From Paenibacillus sp. SYP-B3998 (GTDB taxonomy: Bacteria > Bacillota > Bacilli > Paenibacillales > NBRC-103111), in the NCBI RefSeq assembly GCF_010820665.1, contig NZ_JAAIKC010000018.1, positions 16,179 to 80,178 of the forward strand: a DNA stretch of 64,000 bases. The letters run 5' to 3'. Positions 1 through 8,260 of the stretch are shown here, piece after piece. The notes beneath the pieces are model-generated. The model was not told the origin of the DNA. It saw nothing but the letters and a program-made list of their open reading frames with translations, and did no database searches. The translations under genes and the position numbers were made by a program. Position 1 is the first letter of the stretch, and each line of letters begins with the position of its first letter.

Positions 1-1247
1 ATGTCCGCAATCCGCTGAATGGGCGCTTTCGATCCTTGCGCTTCCTCGACAACCTTAATAATTTGCGCCAATGCGGTATCTCTGCCCACTTTAGTCGCCT
101 GCACTTTAAGCACGCCATTCTTGTTCACTGTAGCGCCAATAACGGCATCGCCTGCGCGTTTTTCCACAGGAAGGCTTTCACCTGTCAGCATGGACTCATC
201 TACCGAGGAGAGACCATCTATTACATTCCCATCCACAGGTACTTTCTCTCCAGGCTTTACAAGGACTACATCGCTGACTACAACATTCTCCAAAGGGATG
301 CTCAGCTCTTGGTCGTCTCGGATGACGATCGCTGTTTTGGCTTGCAAACCCATTAATGTTTTAATTGCCTCGGAAGTCCTTCCCTTAGCCAAAGATTCAA
401 ACAGTTTGCCTAGTAAAACCAAAGTAATTAACACCGCGCTCGTTTCAAAATACATCTCAGGCGTGTGTTGATGCCCCGCTTGTGCAGCCCAAACAATGGT
501 TAGATACAAGCTGTAAAAGTACACAGATGAAGTACCCATTGAAACTAAGACATCCATATTCGCACTTTTGTTACGAAGCGCTTTATACGCGGCTGTATAA
601 AACTGTCCGCCTATATAGAATTGCACCGGCGTCGCTAATGCTAGCTGCACCCAAGGATTCATTAACAGCTCAGGGAGCCATACCCAAGAGGTAAAAGAAA
701 AATGGCTGACCATCGCCCATAGCAAGGGAAAGGAGAGCACGATCGATATCCAGAGCTTCCGCTTCTGCTTCTTAATCTCCGTCGCTCGATGCTCCGCAGA
801 TTTGGTTTGCTCAGTCTTACGAACAGCCTCGTAACCTAACTTCGCTACCCTCATCTGCATGTCAGTCGGTGATACCTCTGCGGGATTATAAACGACACGT
901 GCTGTTTCCATCGCCAAATTAACGGACGCTTCTGTAACGCCCGGCATTTTACTCAACCCTTTTTCGATTCTGGTTGCACATGCCGCGCATGTCATTCCAA
1001 TTATATCAAAATCAATGGACTCTCTTACCGTACCATAACCAAGCTTGATGATCGTCTGTTCCATACGGTCACGGTTTACCTGGGTCGGATCAAAAGTAAC
1101 AGCCGCCTTTTCCATCGCGAAATTCACATTCGCCTCAGTCACGCCTTCAAGCTTGCGAAGACCCTTTTCAATCCGAGCAGCACATGCTGCGCAAGTCATA
1201 CCCGTTAGTTGAAAAGAAGTATGCTTTGTATCTGATTGAGCATCCAT
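1..1247 (-). CDS. copA: Copper-exporting P1B-type ATPase, N-terminal part (runs off left edge)
   Basis: The open frame starts at an ATG at 1247, after a GGTGAGGTG ribosome-binding site, and continues without a stop past base 1, giving about 415 residues. Two heavy-metal-associated domains come first, each with the metal motif GMTCAAC, near residues 16 and 84. Several hydrophobic segments follow, then the actuator-domain motif LTGES near residue 373. The CPC membrane motif could not be confirmed, and the DKTG phosphorylation site and ATP-binding domain must lie outside the window. In the known family this pump exports Cu(I) across the cytoplasmic membrane using ATP, with the N-terminal CxxC domains receiving copper from a chaperone. 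No copZ chaperone or csoR gene is seen next to it. The upstream promoter carries a CsoR-like operator, which supports copper induction. Family assignment is firm; copper rather than silver is inferred from the motifs. Confidence 0.95.
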   Translation of the reverse strand, partial: MDAQSDTKHTSFQLTGMTCAACAARIEKGLRKLEGVTEANVNFAMEKAAVTFDPTQVNRDRMEQTIIKLGYGTVRESIDFDIIGMTCAACATRIEKGLSKMPGVTEASVNLAMETARVVYNPAEVSPTDMQMRVAKLGYEAVRKTEQTKSAEHRATEIKKQKRKLWISIVLSFPLLWAMVSHFSFTSWVWLPELLMNPWVQLALATPVQFYIGGQFYTAAYKALRNKSANMDVLVSMGTSSVYFYSLYLTIVWAAQAGHQHTPEMYFETSAVLITLVLLGKLFESLAKGRTSEAIKTLMGLQAKTAIVIRDDQELSIPLENVVVSDVVLVKPGEKVPVDGNVIDGLSSVDESMLTGESLPVEKRAGDAVIGATVNKNGVLKVQATKVGRDTALAQIIKVVEEAQGSKAPIQRIAD

Positions 1248-1296
1248 TTAACCATTCACCTCACCTAAAAACTTCATTTACTTTCGATATCTATAT

Positions 1297-1324
1297 AGTA
1301 TACCCCCCTACCCTATATTGTCAA
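1297..1324 (-). promoter_or_regulatory. copA promoter with overlapping CsoR-like operator
   Basis: Read on the minus strand there is a perfect -35 TTGACA (1324-1319), a 16-bp spacer and -10 TATACT (1302-1297). The spacer and -10 contain a C-run/G-run element at 1299-1317 (TATACCCCCCTACCCTATA on the plus strand). It resembles CsoR operators of Firmicutes, in which a GGGGGTAT half is flanked by AT-rich arms. Placement inside the promoter fits repression that copper relieves. Operator identity is inferred from resemblance. Confidence 0.7.
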
Positions 1325-1417
1325 GAGAGGTCTACTCACTATTTCCCATTTCTTCTCACTTTGCCATTTTCCCTTTTGTTTTATCATTTATAGACCTTTC
1401 ATGGAGGTAACCTAAAC

Positions 1418-1462
1418 AAAAAAACATCTCCTCACTCACAGCGCTTTGAAGCGCAATGCGAG
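1418..1462 (-). terminator. Possible terminator after the acetyltransferase gene
   Basis: On the minus strand CTCGCA, bulge TT, GCGCTT, loop CA, AAGCGC, TGTGAG forms a 12-bp stem (1462-1435). A run of seven U begins about 11 nt later (1424-1418). The distance to the U-run is longer than ideal. The remainder of the gap 1325-1557 shows nothing else recognisable. Confidence 0.4.
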
Positions 1463-1557
1463 TAACGACATGTTCTCTGGCGTTTTGAATTAAGCTCTGT
1501 TTTCGTTTTATTGTTGATTATCGATCAACCCCTCCCCTCTATAGGCGGTCAATTTCA

Positions 1558-2025
1558 TTAAGATTTCTTTGATAAATCTTTCCCCATACAAATACTTTCT
1601 TTATTATTTACGTAGGGTTCATAATTTTCAATTTGTTCAAATCCTAATTTATTATATAGTGATATTGCCTCTGGGTTATTAATCCCGGTTTCCAATACTG
1701 CACCTATTTTCCCTGCTTCTAATGCCCATGCTTCAAGCTCCATTAGTATTGATTTGGCAATACCCTTTCCCCTTTTTTCTTCTTTTACATACATTCTTTT
1801 AATTTCGACTATCCTTTCATTTTCCGTAACTCTAAAACAACCACAACCAACAGCACCGTCATCCTCGTAAGCAACAATTACATATGCATCTAGTTTGACT
1901 ACGTTGAAAGCAATAAAATTTTGTTGTGTTTCAGGATATCTATTCCACAAGTCTTTATCCAGTAGTTCGATTAGACTACAAAAATCAGGGTTTTCTGAAG
2001 AAGTTCTTTTTATACTAATCATCAT
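1558..2025 (-). CDS. GNAT family N-acetyltransferase
   Basis: A 155-residue protein with the acetyl-CoA-binding loop RGKGIA (near residue 85) after a beta strand ending in VKEEK, the usual motif A of GNAT acetyltransferases. The C-terminal part 'NNPEAISLYNKLGFEQIE' is the standard GNAT motif B. The start is the ATG at 2025, preceded by AGGAGG at good spacing; a second ATG follows directly. It would transfer an acetyl group from acetyl-CoA to an amine. The substrate cannot be told from sequence. It lies alone, leftward, between the copA promoter and adenosine deaminase, and a weak hairpin follows it. Confidence 0.85.
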   Translation of the reverse strand: MMISIKRTSSENPDFCSLIELLDKDLWNRYPETQQNFIAFNVVKLDAYVIVAYEDDGAVGCGCFRVTENERIVEIKRMYVKEEKRGKGIAKSILMELEAWALEAGKIGAVLETGINNPEAISLYNKLGFEQIENYEPYVNNKESICMGKDLSKKS

Positions 2026-2085
2026 TAACCTCCTTATTCATCCAGCCAATACACATATTTAGTCGTTACTGATACCATAAAGCCA

Positions 2086-3132
2086 TTAACTAAGCAGTCC
2101 TAAAGCATTCAACTCGTCTTCCATCTCACGTCTTAGCAAAAGCCTGTCGCTCTCATCCATGAACGCGGCTTCCACACCATTCATAATGAGCTTCACCAAC
2201 TCAGACTTCGTGAAACCGAATCGTTCCGTGAGTACGCGATATTCCTTCGTAATATTCGTATTCGAAACGCTGGGATTATCCGTATTGATCGTTATAATTA
2301 ACCCTTGATCCAAATACTCTCTTATCGGATAATCATCCCAACCCGCCACTGCCTTCGTTTGAATATTGCTAATGGGGCACATTTCCAAAGGAATCCGGCG
2401 ATCTTTGATCATTTCCATAATAGAGCTATTCTCCTTCAAACGCACACCATGCCCGATTCGAACGGCACCCAGATTCATAACAGCCTCGTAAACATTGCTA
2501 GCCCCTGCCGCTTCTCCCGCGTGAATCGTGATAGGAATTCCTAGTCGTTGGGATTCAGCAAATACCTCACGGAAAATTTCTGGTGGATACGAAGCTTCAT
2601 CGCCTGCTAAATCGACGGCAACGACGCCTTTACCTACGAATTTCCCAGCAGCCTCAACTACTTCCTTATTCATCGCGCAGGCGTGATTTCTCATACAGAT
2701 AGCAATCACACCCGCCCTTACGCCAAAATCCTGATACGCGCGCTTTAGTCCTTCAATTACGTGATGAATCGTCTCTTCAACGCTGAGCCCGTTGTTCCGA
2801 TGAAGCTGGGGCGCGAAACGAACCTCTACATACTTACAGTTATGTTCGGCAGCTTGTTCAATAACTTCGTAAGCTACTCGTTCTAACGCTTCCGCAGATT
2901 GGAGGAACCGTATCGCAAAGTCGAATTTGCTTAAATATTCGGTAAGACTGCCGCACTCTTCGCCAACGCGCATATGCGGAATCAATCCGACCTTGTCATA
3001 CACCGGAAGTTCAATGCCTTGACGAACAGCCAGCTCCAGAATCGTCTCAGGCTTCATGCTGCCATCCAAGTGCAAATGAAGATCAACTTTAGGTAATCGT
3101 GACAATACATCTTCCGTCCAAATGGTTTCCAT
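2086..3132 (-). CDS. add: Adenosine deaminase
   Basis: A protein of about 348 residues of the amidohydrolase/AMP-adenosine deaminase family. It shows the metal motif HLHLDG near residue 19, the segment TIHAGE with the metal-binding His, HGVRL, CPISN and NTDNPSVSN with the metal-binding Asp. The reaction is adenosine (or deoxyadenosine) plus water to inosine and ammonia in the cytoplasm. I chose the ATG at 3132, with GAGGGG nine bases upstream; the frame is open further to a TTG at 3153, a less likely start. The gene stands alone. A perfect match to the GlnR/TnrA consensus lies over its likely promoter, which suggests control by nitrogen supply and fits release of ammonia. A specific adenine deaminase-like paralogue cannot be fully excluded. 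Confidence 0.9.
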   Translation of the reverse strand: METIWTEDVLSRLPKVDLHLHLDGSMKPETILELAVRQGIELPVYDKVGLIPHMRVGEECGSLTEYLSKFDFAIRFLQSAEALERVAYEVIEQAAEHNCKYVEVRFAPQLHRNNGLSVEETIHHVIEGLKRAYQDFGVRAGVIAICMRNHACAMNKEVVEAAGKFVGKGVVAVDLAGDEASYPPEIFREVFAESQRLGIPITIHAGEAAGASNVYEAVMNLGAVRIGHGVRLKENSSIMEMIKDRRIPLEMCPISNIQTKAVAGWDDYPIREYLDQGLIITINTDNPSVSNTNITKEYRVLTERFGFTKSELVKLIMNGVEAAFMDESDRLLLRREMEDELNALGLLS

Positions 3133-3207
3133 CCTCCAGCTCCCCTCTTCCAAATCGGATAAGCAGCCATAAACAATTTTAATTACTTTAAAACAATGTT
3201 ATTATTA

Positions 3208-3264
3208 TGTCAATATATATAACACAATTTCTTCATTTTATTATATGTGTAATATTACATTACG
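3208..3264 (-). promoter_or_regulatory. GlnR/TnrA-like boxes and promoter upstream of add
   Basis: The sequence at 3208-3224 matches TGTNA-N7-TNACA exactly (TGTCAATATATATAACA). A second, imperfect copy (final A replaced by G) begins at 3248. On the minus strand a TTGACA -35 (3213-3208) lies inside the first box, followed after 17 bp by a weak TAAAGT -10. The overlap with the -35 suggests repression through the box. A perfect palindrome TGTAATATTACA (3248-3259) and the inverted repeat ATTACGT-N7-ACGTAAT (3259-3279) lie further upstream. Confidence 0.5.
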
Positions 3265-3337
3265 TTAATATGACGTAATTGAACATTAAAAATTCCGCAC
3301 AGCGATTACTCCTCCGCGCGGAATTCTTAGACAATCC

Positions 3338-4024
3338 TTATTTCAATTCACTTCGATGAATCGCCTTCAGAGCTTCTCGCACACTTAGCGGCGAAAGTTC
3401 CGTAGTCGCGACGAAAGCGCGAACCGCCTCGGCATCCGTCTTCGAGTACTCGCGAAGCGCCCAGCCAATCGCTTTGCGGATGAAAAACTCTTTGGAATCC
3501 GCCATGCGCCGAATACAGTCGAAGAGCAGCGGCACATCTGTCTTTTGCTTGTACTTGAGCTGAAATAGGATGGCTGTGCGCTGCAGCCACATATTATCAG
3601 AAACTAGCCACTTCTCCACAGAAGCTGGGATTAACTCTGGAAACTGCTGCAAATAGTAGCCAATCAAATGATCGGCGATAATATCCACAGTATCCCACCA
3701 TGACTTCGTCACCACGAAGCCTTCAAGTACTTCAAGATGAGACTTCTCAAGTTCCTTGCGCAGCTTGACTAAGATCATCATGGCGGTATAAGCGAACTCT
3801 CGCTCCGGCAATTGCCATAATTCCTGAGCGATCTGAACGCCTTCGTCTGCCTTTGGGAATCCATGTTCTTTCCAAAACTGCTTCGTAAGGGCCACACGTT
3901 CTGGATTTTTAATCCCTAGGAATGGGAACTGATTGCGCATATACGCTTCCATGGAAGGCGCATAAGATGCGTTATGATGTTCGCGCAGCCACATTTCAAA
4001 CTTGTCCGTGTAAGGTAATGACAT
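3338..4024 (-). CDS. DNA alkylation repair enzyme, AlkD family
   Basis: A 228-residue, all-helical protein of the HEAT-repeat AlkD type. The residues known to matter in Bacillus cereus AlkD (Trp109, Asp113, Arg148, Trp187) have counterparts at W110, D114, R149 and W188, in the segments SWWDTVD, LQRTA and AIGWALREYS. AlkD excises positively charged alkylated bases such as 3-methyladenine and 7-methylguanine without flipping the base out. The start ATG at 4024 follows AAGGAGG with a 9-base gap. The gene stands alone and is divergent from the HAD gene to its right. Length is typical for the family. Confidence 0.9.
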   Translation of the reverse strand: MSLPYTDKFEMWLREHHNASYAPSMEAYMRNQFPFLGIKNPERVALTKQFWKEHGFPKADEGVQIAQELWQLPEREFAYTAMMILVKLRKELEKSHLEVLEGFVVTKSWWDTVDIIADHLIGYYLQQFPELIPASVEKWLVSDNMWLQRTAILFQLKYKQKTDVPLLFDCIRRMADSKEFFIRKAIGWALREYSKTDAEAVRAFVATTELSPLSVREALKAIHRSELK

Positions 4025-4146
4025 GATAGCAAGCCTCCTTTTCGCCGAATACGCTAGGCCTTTATTGTAGCAATTCTACCCCAATTCGGGTATGCTTATA
4101 GCAGAATTTTCATAGATCGACTACTTTTCGGATCGGAGAGGACTAC

Positions 4147-4947
4147 ATGACTTACAAACTGGTAGCTGCTGATTTAGACGATACGCTGTTGCGCGACGAC
4201 CTAACGATTTCACAAGAAACGATCGATGCGATGCATCAAGCTGTCGCCCAAGGTGTCACTGTAACGATCGCTACGGGAAGAAGCTTTCCCTCGGCTGCGA
4301 AAATTGCGAAGCAAATCGGGCTCAACGTGCCAATTATTACGTATCAAGGCGCCTTAATCAAAAATTTATTGGACGAGGAAGTACTCTATGAGCGAACTGT
4401 CCCTCTGGAGAGTGCCCGCTTTCTACTCGATTTCTGCGAGAAAAGAAATCTTCATCTTCAGCTATACCATGGTGATGAACTGTACGCCGCTGAGGATAAC
4501 GACAAGATCAAAAATTACGTGCGTCTTTCCAAGACGCCTTATATCATAGGAGATCTGCGACAATGGATCGACATCCCGCAACCGAAGCTGCTTATCGTCG
4601 ATCAACCTGAGGTTTGCGACCAACTGCGGGAAGAGCTCCTGCCTCTGCTCGGTGACAACATGCACATCACCAAGTCCAAACCGCACTATCTGGAATTCAT
4701 GCACAAAGAAGGCACCAAAGGACATGCGATTGAGTTCCTCGCACAGCACATCGGCTGCAGTCTCGACGAAGTTATCGCGCTTGGCGATGCTTGGAATGAC
4801 CGTGAAATGCTCGAAGTTGCAGGACTTGGCGTTGCCATGGATAATGCTTTGCCCGAGCTGAAAGCGTTGGCGAACTATGTAACAACGAGTAACAACGAGG
4901 ATGGCGTACGCCACGTGATAGAGAAATTCATTCTAGAAAAGAACTAG
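4147..4947 (+). CDS. HAD superfamily phosphatase, Cof subfamily
   Basis: A 266-residue hydrolase. Motif I is DLDDTLL near residue 9 (nucleophile Asp and second Asp), motif II lies in TIATGRSF, motif III Lys is near KEGTKGHAI, and motif IV is ALGDAWNDREML. The cap domain sits between motifs II and III, as in Cof (type IIB) enzymes. Such enzymes dephosphorylate sugar phosphates, flavin or pyridoxal phosphates; substrate is not predictable here. The ribosome-binding site GGAGAGG is seven bases before the ATG. A hairpin with a U-run follows the stop. Confidence 0.9.
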   Translation: MTYKLVAADLDDTLLRDDLTISQETIDAMHQAVAQGVTVTIATGRSFPSAAKIAKQIGLNVPIITYQGALIKNLLDEEVLYERTVPLESARFLLDFCEKRNLHLQLYHGDELYAAEDNDKIKNYVRLSKTPYIIGDLRQWIDIPQPKLLIVDQPEVCDQLREELLPLLGDNMHITKSKPHYLEFMHKEGTKGHAIEFLAQHIGCSLDEVIALGDAWNDREMLEVAGLGVAMDNALPELKALANYVTTSNNEDGVRHVIEKFILEKN

Positions 4948-4950
4948 CAT

Positions 4951-4996
4951 AAAACGATCTCGATTCGCAAGTTAACCTTGCCATCGGATCGTTTTT
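4951..4996 (+). terminator. Terminator after the HAD phosphatase gene
   Basis: AAAACGATC (4951-4959) pairs with GATCGTTTT (4987-4995), with further pairing of the adjacent CGAT/ATCG, then a short T-run. It separates the gene from the acyl-CoA ligase. Confidence 0.65.
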
Positions 4997-5082
4997 CCAT
5001 TTATAGTGTTAGCCGTAGAATGTCCGTCATAACATAGGGACATAGCAACCACTCTACAGCTACACTTTGGAGGTGTTTCCAC

Positions 5083-6699
5083 ATGGAAAATTTCCCATTA
5101 ACACTACGCTCTCTTTTTGAACGTTCGCAATCCTTATTCCCAAAAAAGGAAGTTGTTTCGCGTACTAGCTCCGGCATCCACCGCTACACGTATGCGGATT
5201 TTGGGCGGAGAGCGAAGCAGCTGTCCAGCTCCTTACAGACTCTAGGCGTTAAAGCTGGGGATCGCATCGCTACTTTCGCGTGGAATCACCATTGGCATCT
5301 TGAGGCTTATTTCGCCATCCCCTGTATGGAAGCTGTCCTGCATACGGTTAACATACGGCTCCCAACTGAGCATATTGCCTACATTCTCAATCATGCGGAA
5401 GATCGCTTCCTACTCCTTGATGAATGCCTATTGCCCCTCATCGAAAAAATTCAAGATCAATTAACCACGATCGAAGGCTACATTCTGATAACGGATAAAA
5501 AGGAACTTCCGCCTACTTCTTTACATCCAATCTACTTATATGAGAACATGATAGAAAGCGGCGATCCTTCCTTTGAGTATGCATCAAATATAGATGAAAG
5601 CGCTCCCGCGGGGATGTGCTACACGTCCGCTACTACCGGTAATCCCAAGGGTGTCGTTTACTCGCACCGTGGCATTTATTTGCATTCGCTTGCCATTGGA
5701 CTTGCCGATACGCTCGGTCTATCCGAACGGGATATCGTTATGCCCATCGTCCCGATGTTTCACGTCAATGCATGGGGTCTTCCCTTTGCCTCGGTTTGGT
5801 TCGGTAGCAAACAAGTACTTCCCGGGCCAGCGCCTACGCCCGATATATTGCTGCGTTTGATCGCTGACGAAAAGGTAACGATTGCAGCAGGCGTTCCCAC
5901 CGTTTGGACTGCGTCACTCAAAGTCCAAGAAGCGCTGCAAGTGGATTTAACGAGTCTGCGCGCCGTGGTTTGCGGCGGTTCAGCTGCACCACGCAGTCTG
6001 ATTGAAAGCTACGAGCAGCGGCTGAAAGTGCCCTTCTATCATGCATACGGTTTGACGGAAACGAGCCCGCTCGTCACCGTATCTCGCCTCAAGAGCTATC
6101 AAGAAGAGGCGCTTATGGATGAGCAGCTCACCACACGAGCCACACAAGGTTTGCTGGTACCAGGGCTTGATATGAGAATCGTTGGCCCACGAGGGGACGT
6201 TCAGTGGAACGGTCAAGAGATGGGCGAGATTTTGCTTCGCGGACCTTGGGTGGCGACGCAATATTACAAAGATGAGCGAACACAAGAATCGTTCCAAGAT
6301 GGATGGTTTCATTCGGGAGATATCGCTGTAATTGACCAGGAAGGGTTCGTGAAGCTGGTCGACAGAGTGAAAGATTTGGTCAAAAGCGGCGGCGAATGGA
6401 TTTCCTCGCTCGATTTGGAGAACGCTTTAATGGCCCACTCTAACGTATTCGAGGCTTGCGTCATCGGTGTTCCTCATCCGAAGTGGGATGAACGTCCTCT
6501 CGCTTTTGTTGTCCTCAAAGACGCCGCTCTGCAAGCAGGCGACAAAGATGATCTACTGAGCTTTCTTACGGACAAATTTACGAAGTGGTGGATTCCTGAT
6601 GATGTTATTTTTCTTCATGAAATTCCGAGGTCGTCCGTGGGCAAATTTTTGAAACGCGAGCTTCGTGAGCAATACCACACTTATTTTACAGCAGACTAG
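5083..6699 (+). CDS. Acyl-CoA ligase (AMP-forming), long/medium-chain fatty acid type
   Basis: A 538-residue adenylate-forming enzyme. It has the P-loop-like motif YTSATTGNPKGV near residue 180 (Ala in place of the usual Gly in TSGTTG), the motif YGLTETSP, GWFHSGDIA, the hinge RVKDLVKSGGEW and the C-terminal catalytic lysine in SSVGKFLKREL. It activates a carboxylic acid with ATP and joins it to CoA; similarity of layout is closest to AlkK/FadD-type medium-to-long-chain ligases. The start follows GGAGGTG. Downstream lie a thioesterase remnant and a 2,4-dienoyl-CoA reductase on the same strand with no terminator between, so the unit is likely for fatty-acid use. Exact chain length is unknown. 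Confidence 0.88.
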   Translation: MENFPLTLRSLFERSQSLFPKKEVVSRTSSGIHRYTYADFGRRAKQLSSSLQTLGVKAGDRIATFAWNHHWHLEAYFAIPCMEAVLHTVNIRLPTEHIAYILNHAEDRFLLLDECLLPLIEKIQDQLTTIEGYILITDKKELPPTSLHPIYLYENMIESGDPSFEYASNIDESAPAGMCYTSATTGNPKGVVYSHRGIYLHSLAIGLADTLGLSERDIVMPIVPMFHVNAWGLPFASVWFGSKQVLPGPAPTPDILLRLIADEKVTIAAGVPTVWTASLKVQEALQVDLTSLRAVVCGGSAAPRSLIESYEQRLKVPFYHAYGLTETSPLVTVSRLKSYQEEALMDEQLTTRATQGLLVPGLDMRIVGPRGDVQWNGQEMGEILLRGPWVATQYYKDERTQESFQDGWFHSGDIAVIDQEGFVKLVDRVKDLVKSGGEWISSLDLENALMAHSNVFEACVIGVPHPKWDERPLAFVVLKDAALQAGDKDDLLSFLTDKFTKWWIPDDVIFLHEIPRSSVGKFLKRELREQYHTYFTAD

Positions 6700-6706
6700 A
6701 CCCGCC

Positions 6707-6968
6707 ATGAACAATCCAGAATTAGAAGGCTTTCGCTTTTATTCCCCAACAAAAGTGCGTTTCTGCGAAACGGATGCCAACGGATATCTGAGCCACGTCT
6801 CATCTGTCATTTAAATGGAACAAGTTGGCTGTGACAATATGAGCATTTCAACGATACACTCGTAATTTACATAAAAGTGAGCCGACTCGGTACCTCGTCG
6901 ATTTAGCTGAACGTATTCAACAATTCGAGACAACGTTTGCCCAAAATCAAAACTCCCCAAACAAATAA
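6707..6968 (+). pseudogene. Decayed acyl-CoA thioesterase (hotdog/4HBT family)
   Basis: Translation from the ATG at 6707 gives MNNPELEGFRFY..., then VRFCETDANGYLSHVSSVI, the start of 4-hydroxybenzoyl-CoA-thioesterase-like proteins with the catalytic Asp region. A TAA then falls where a Tyr codon (VIYMEQ) is expected, and MEQVGCDNMS continues after it. Most of the middle is missing; KVSRLGTSS and, in another frame, LAERIQQFETTFAQ resemble the internal and C-terminal parts of the same family. So a gene of about 420 bp has been reduced to 260 bp with a stop and a frame change. It sits between the ligase and the reductase, as an operon member would. Confidence 0.75.
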
Positions 6969-7002
6969 TTAATAATGGAATTCTCATGAAGGGTGTTGGC
7001 CT

Positions 7003-7854
7003 ATGTTTGAGCAGACGCTTTTGAAAGATAAAGTCATTCTCATTACGGGGGGCGGCACGGGGCTTGGTCGTGCGATGGGGGAGAAATTTCTATCTCTAGG
7101 CGCCAAACTTGCGATCACAAGCCGCCGCGATGAAGTATTGGCCCAAGCTGCTGCCGAAATGAGCGGCGATGGCAAAGAAGTTTTCTACAAAAGCTGCGAC
7201 GTTCGAGACCCTCTCCAAATTCAAGAGATGGTGAATGCCGTTGAACAGCACTATGGCCGTATTGACGTACTGATCAATAACGCGGCTGGCAACTTCGCCA
7301 GCCCAACAGAGAACCTCTCCCCGCGCGCCGTGGATGCCGTTCTAAACATAGTCCTACACGGCACGTTTTACACAACGCTGGAAGTTGGTAAAAGATGGAT
7401 CGAGCAAGGTGTTGGGGGCACGATGCTCAATATCGTAACCTCCTATGCTTCGACGGGCTCCGCATTTGTAGTACCCTCGGCTGCGGCCAAGGCCGGCGTG
7501 CTCGCCCTAACGCGCTCGCTTGCCGTCGAGTGGGCGCGACACGGCATACGGCAAGTCGCCATCGCCCCAGGGCTATTCCCGACCGACGGTGCTTGGAGCC
7601 GATTGGCCCCTACACCTGAGCTGTCGGAGAAGCTGCTGAATCGCGTTCCGCTGCGACGGGTTGGAGAGAAGGAAGAGCTAGCCAACTTGGCCGCTTATCT
7701 CATTTCAGACTATGCCGCTTACATCAACGGCGAAGTTGTCACCATTGACGGCGGCGAATGGCTTCAAGGCGCCGGGCAATTCAACGATCTGCTCGAAGTA
7801 ACCGATGAGCAGTGGATTGACCTCGCCGAAATGACACGCAAAGGTAAATCTTAA
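7003..7854 (+). CDS. fadH: 2,4-dienoyl-CoA reductase-like short-chain dehydrogenase
   Basis: A 283-residue SDR protein. The NAD(P)-binding glycine motif is TGGGTGLG near residue 15, and NNAAGNF near residue 90 is the variant typical of 2,4-dienoyl-CoA reductases. The active-site region reads VVPSAAAKAG rather than YxxxK, which is also characteristic of this subfamily. The C-terminus carries the NGEVVTIDGG motif. It reduces 2,4-dienoyl-CoA with NADPH so that unsaturated fatty acids with double bonds at even positions can enter beta-oxidation. The start ATG at 7003 follows AAGGGTG. It is the last gene of the fatty-acid unit and is followed by a strong hairpin. The Bacillus homologue of this type is named FadH/YkuF. 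Confidence 0.85.
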   Translation: MFEQTLLKDKVILITGGGTGLGRAMGEKFLSLGAKLAITSRRDEVLAQAAAEMSGDGKEVFYKSCDVRDPLQIQEMVNAVEQHYGRIDVLINNAAGNFASPTENLSPRAVDAVLNIVLHGTFYTTLEVGKRWIEQGVGGTMLNIVTSYASTGSAFVVPSAAAKAGVLALTRSLAVEWARHGIRQVAIAPGLFPTDGAWSRLAPTPELSEKLLNRVPLRRVGEKEELANLAAYLISDYAAYINGEVVTIDGGEWLQGAGQFNDLLEVTDEQWIDLAEMTRKGKS

Positions 7855-7862
7855 GTATAAGC

Positions 7863-7918
7863 AAAAAATCGCCAGTCCTTTCGGCTCTAAATAGAGTCCG
7901 GTGGATGGCGATTTTTTG
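7863..7918. terminator. Bidirectional terminator between convergent genes
   Basis: AAAAAATCGCCA (7863-7874) pairs with TGGCGATTTTTT (7906-7917). A-run and T-run on either side allow termination of both the dienoyl-CoA reductase gene (plus) and the DUF2653 gene (minus). Confidence 0.85.
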
Positions 7919-7936
7919 TTTATTATAGATCGTCTT

Positions 7937-8257
7937 CTAACGCTCTACGATAACATCGGCGCTGAAGCTGCGGGAAGAATCATCCCAGTTCATCTTAACC
8001 AGCAGCCGATCTGCGCGGAACGAATAATAAGAAGACAAGTAAACCGAAACAGCATCAATAACTTGTTGTTGATTCAAATAGTGCTGTTTGCCATAGATTG
8101 AGCCTTTGGCCGAAAAGCCATGACGCTCCTCATAGGACACTTGAACATCATGAACGTTGTGAGGAGCACTTCCCTCTACGCGACCGTGATTGTCCTGCGA
8201 GGCAATAAAGACGTGAACGGAATCAAGAACATCTTGTTCATCGAGAAATAGATTCAT
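7937..8257 (-). CDS. DUF2653 family protein (YxcD-like)
   Basis: A 106-residue protein resembling the DUF2653 family, whose Bacillus subtilis member is YxcD. The family has no known biochemical role. There is no signal peptide or membrane segment. The start ATG lies three bases after the stop of the Ser/Gly-rich protein gene, and its ribosome-binding site AAGGAG is inside that gene's last codons. The two are therefore translationally coupled and probably work together. Family recognition rests on overall pattern (N-terminal FLDEQDVLDSVHVFIA, C-terminal SADVIVER). Confidence 0.7.
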   Translation of the reverse strand: MNLFLDEQDVLDSVHVFIASQDNHGRVEGSAPHNVHDVQVSYEERHGFSAKGSIYGKQHYLNQQQVIDAVSVYLSSYYSFRADRLLVKMNWDDSSRSFSADVIVER

Positions 8258-8260
8258 CGT

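Noticed and set aside
19..694. Open frames on the plus strand opposite the copA gene
   Set aside because: They lie antisense to a clear P-type ATPase frame with motifs, have no ribosome-binding sites and show no recognisable protein.
5020..5043. Inverted repeat ATGTCC-N12-GGACAT before the acyl-CoA ligase
   Set aside because: It might be an operator, but it does not match the FadR consensus and has no second copy in the window.
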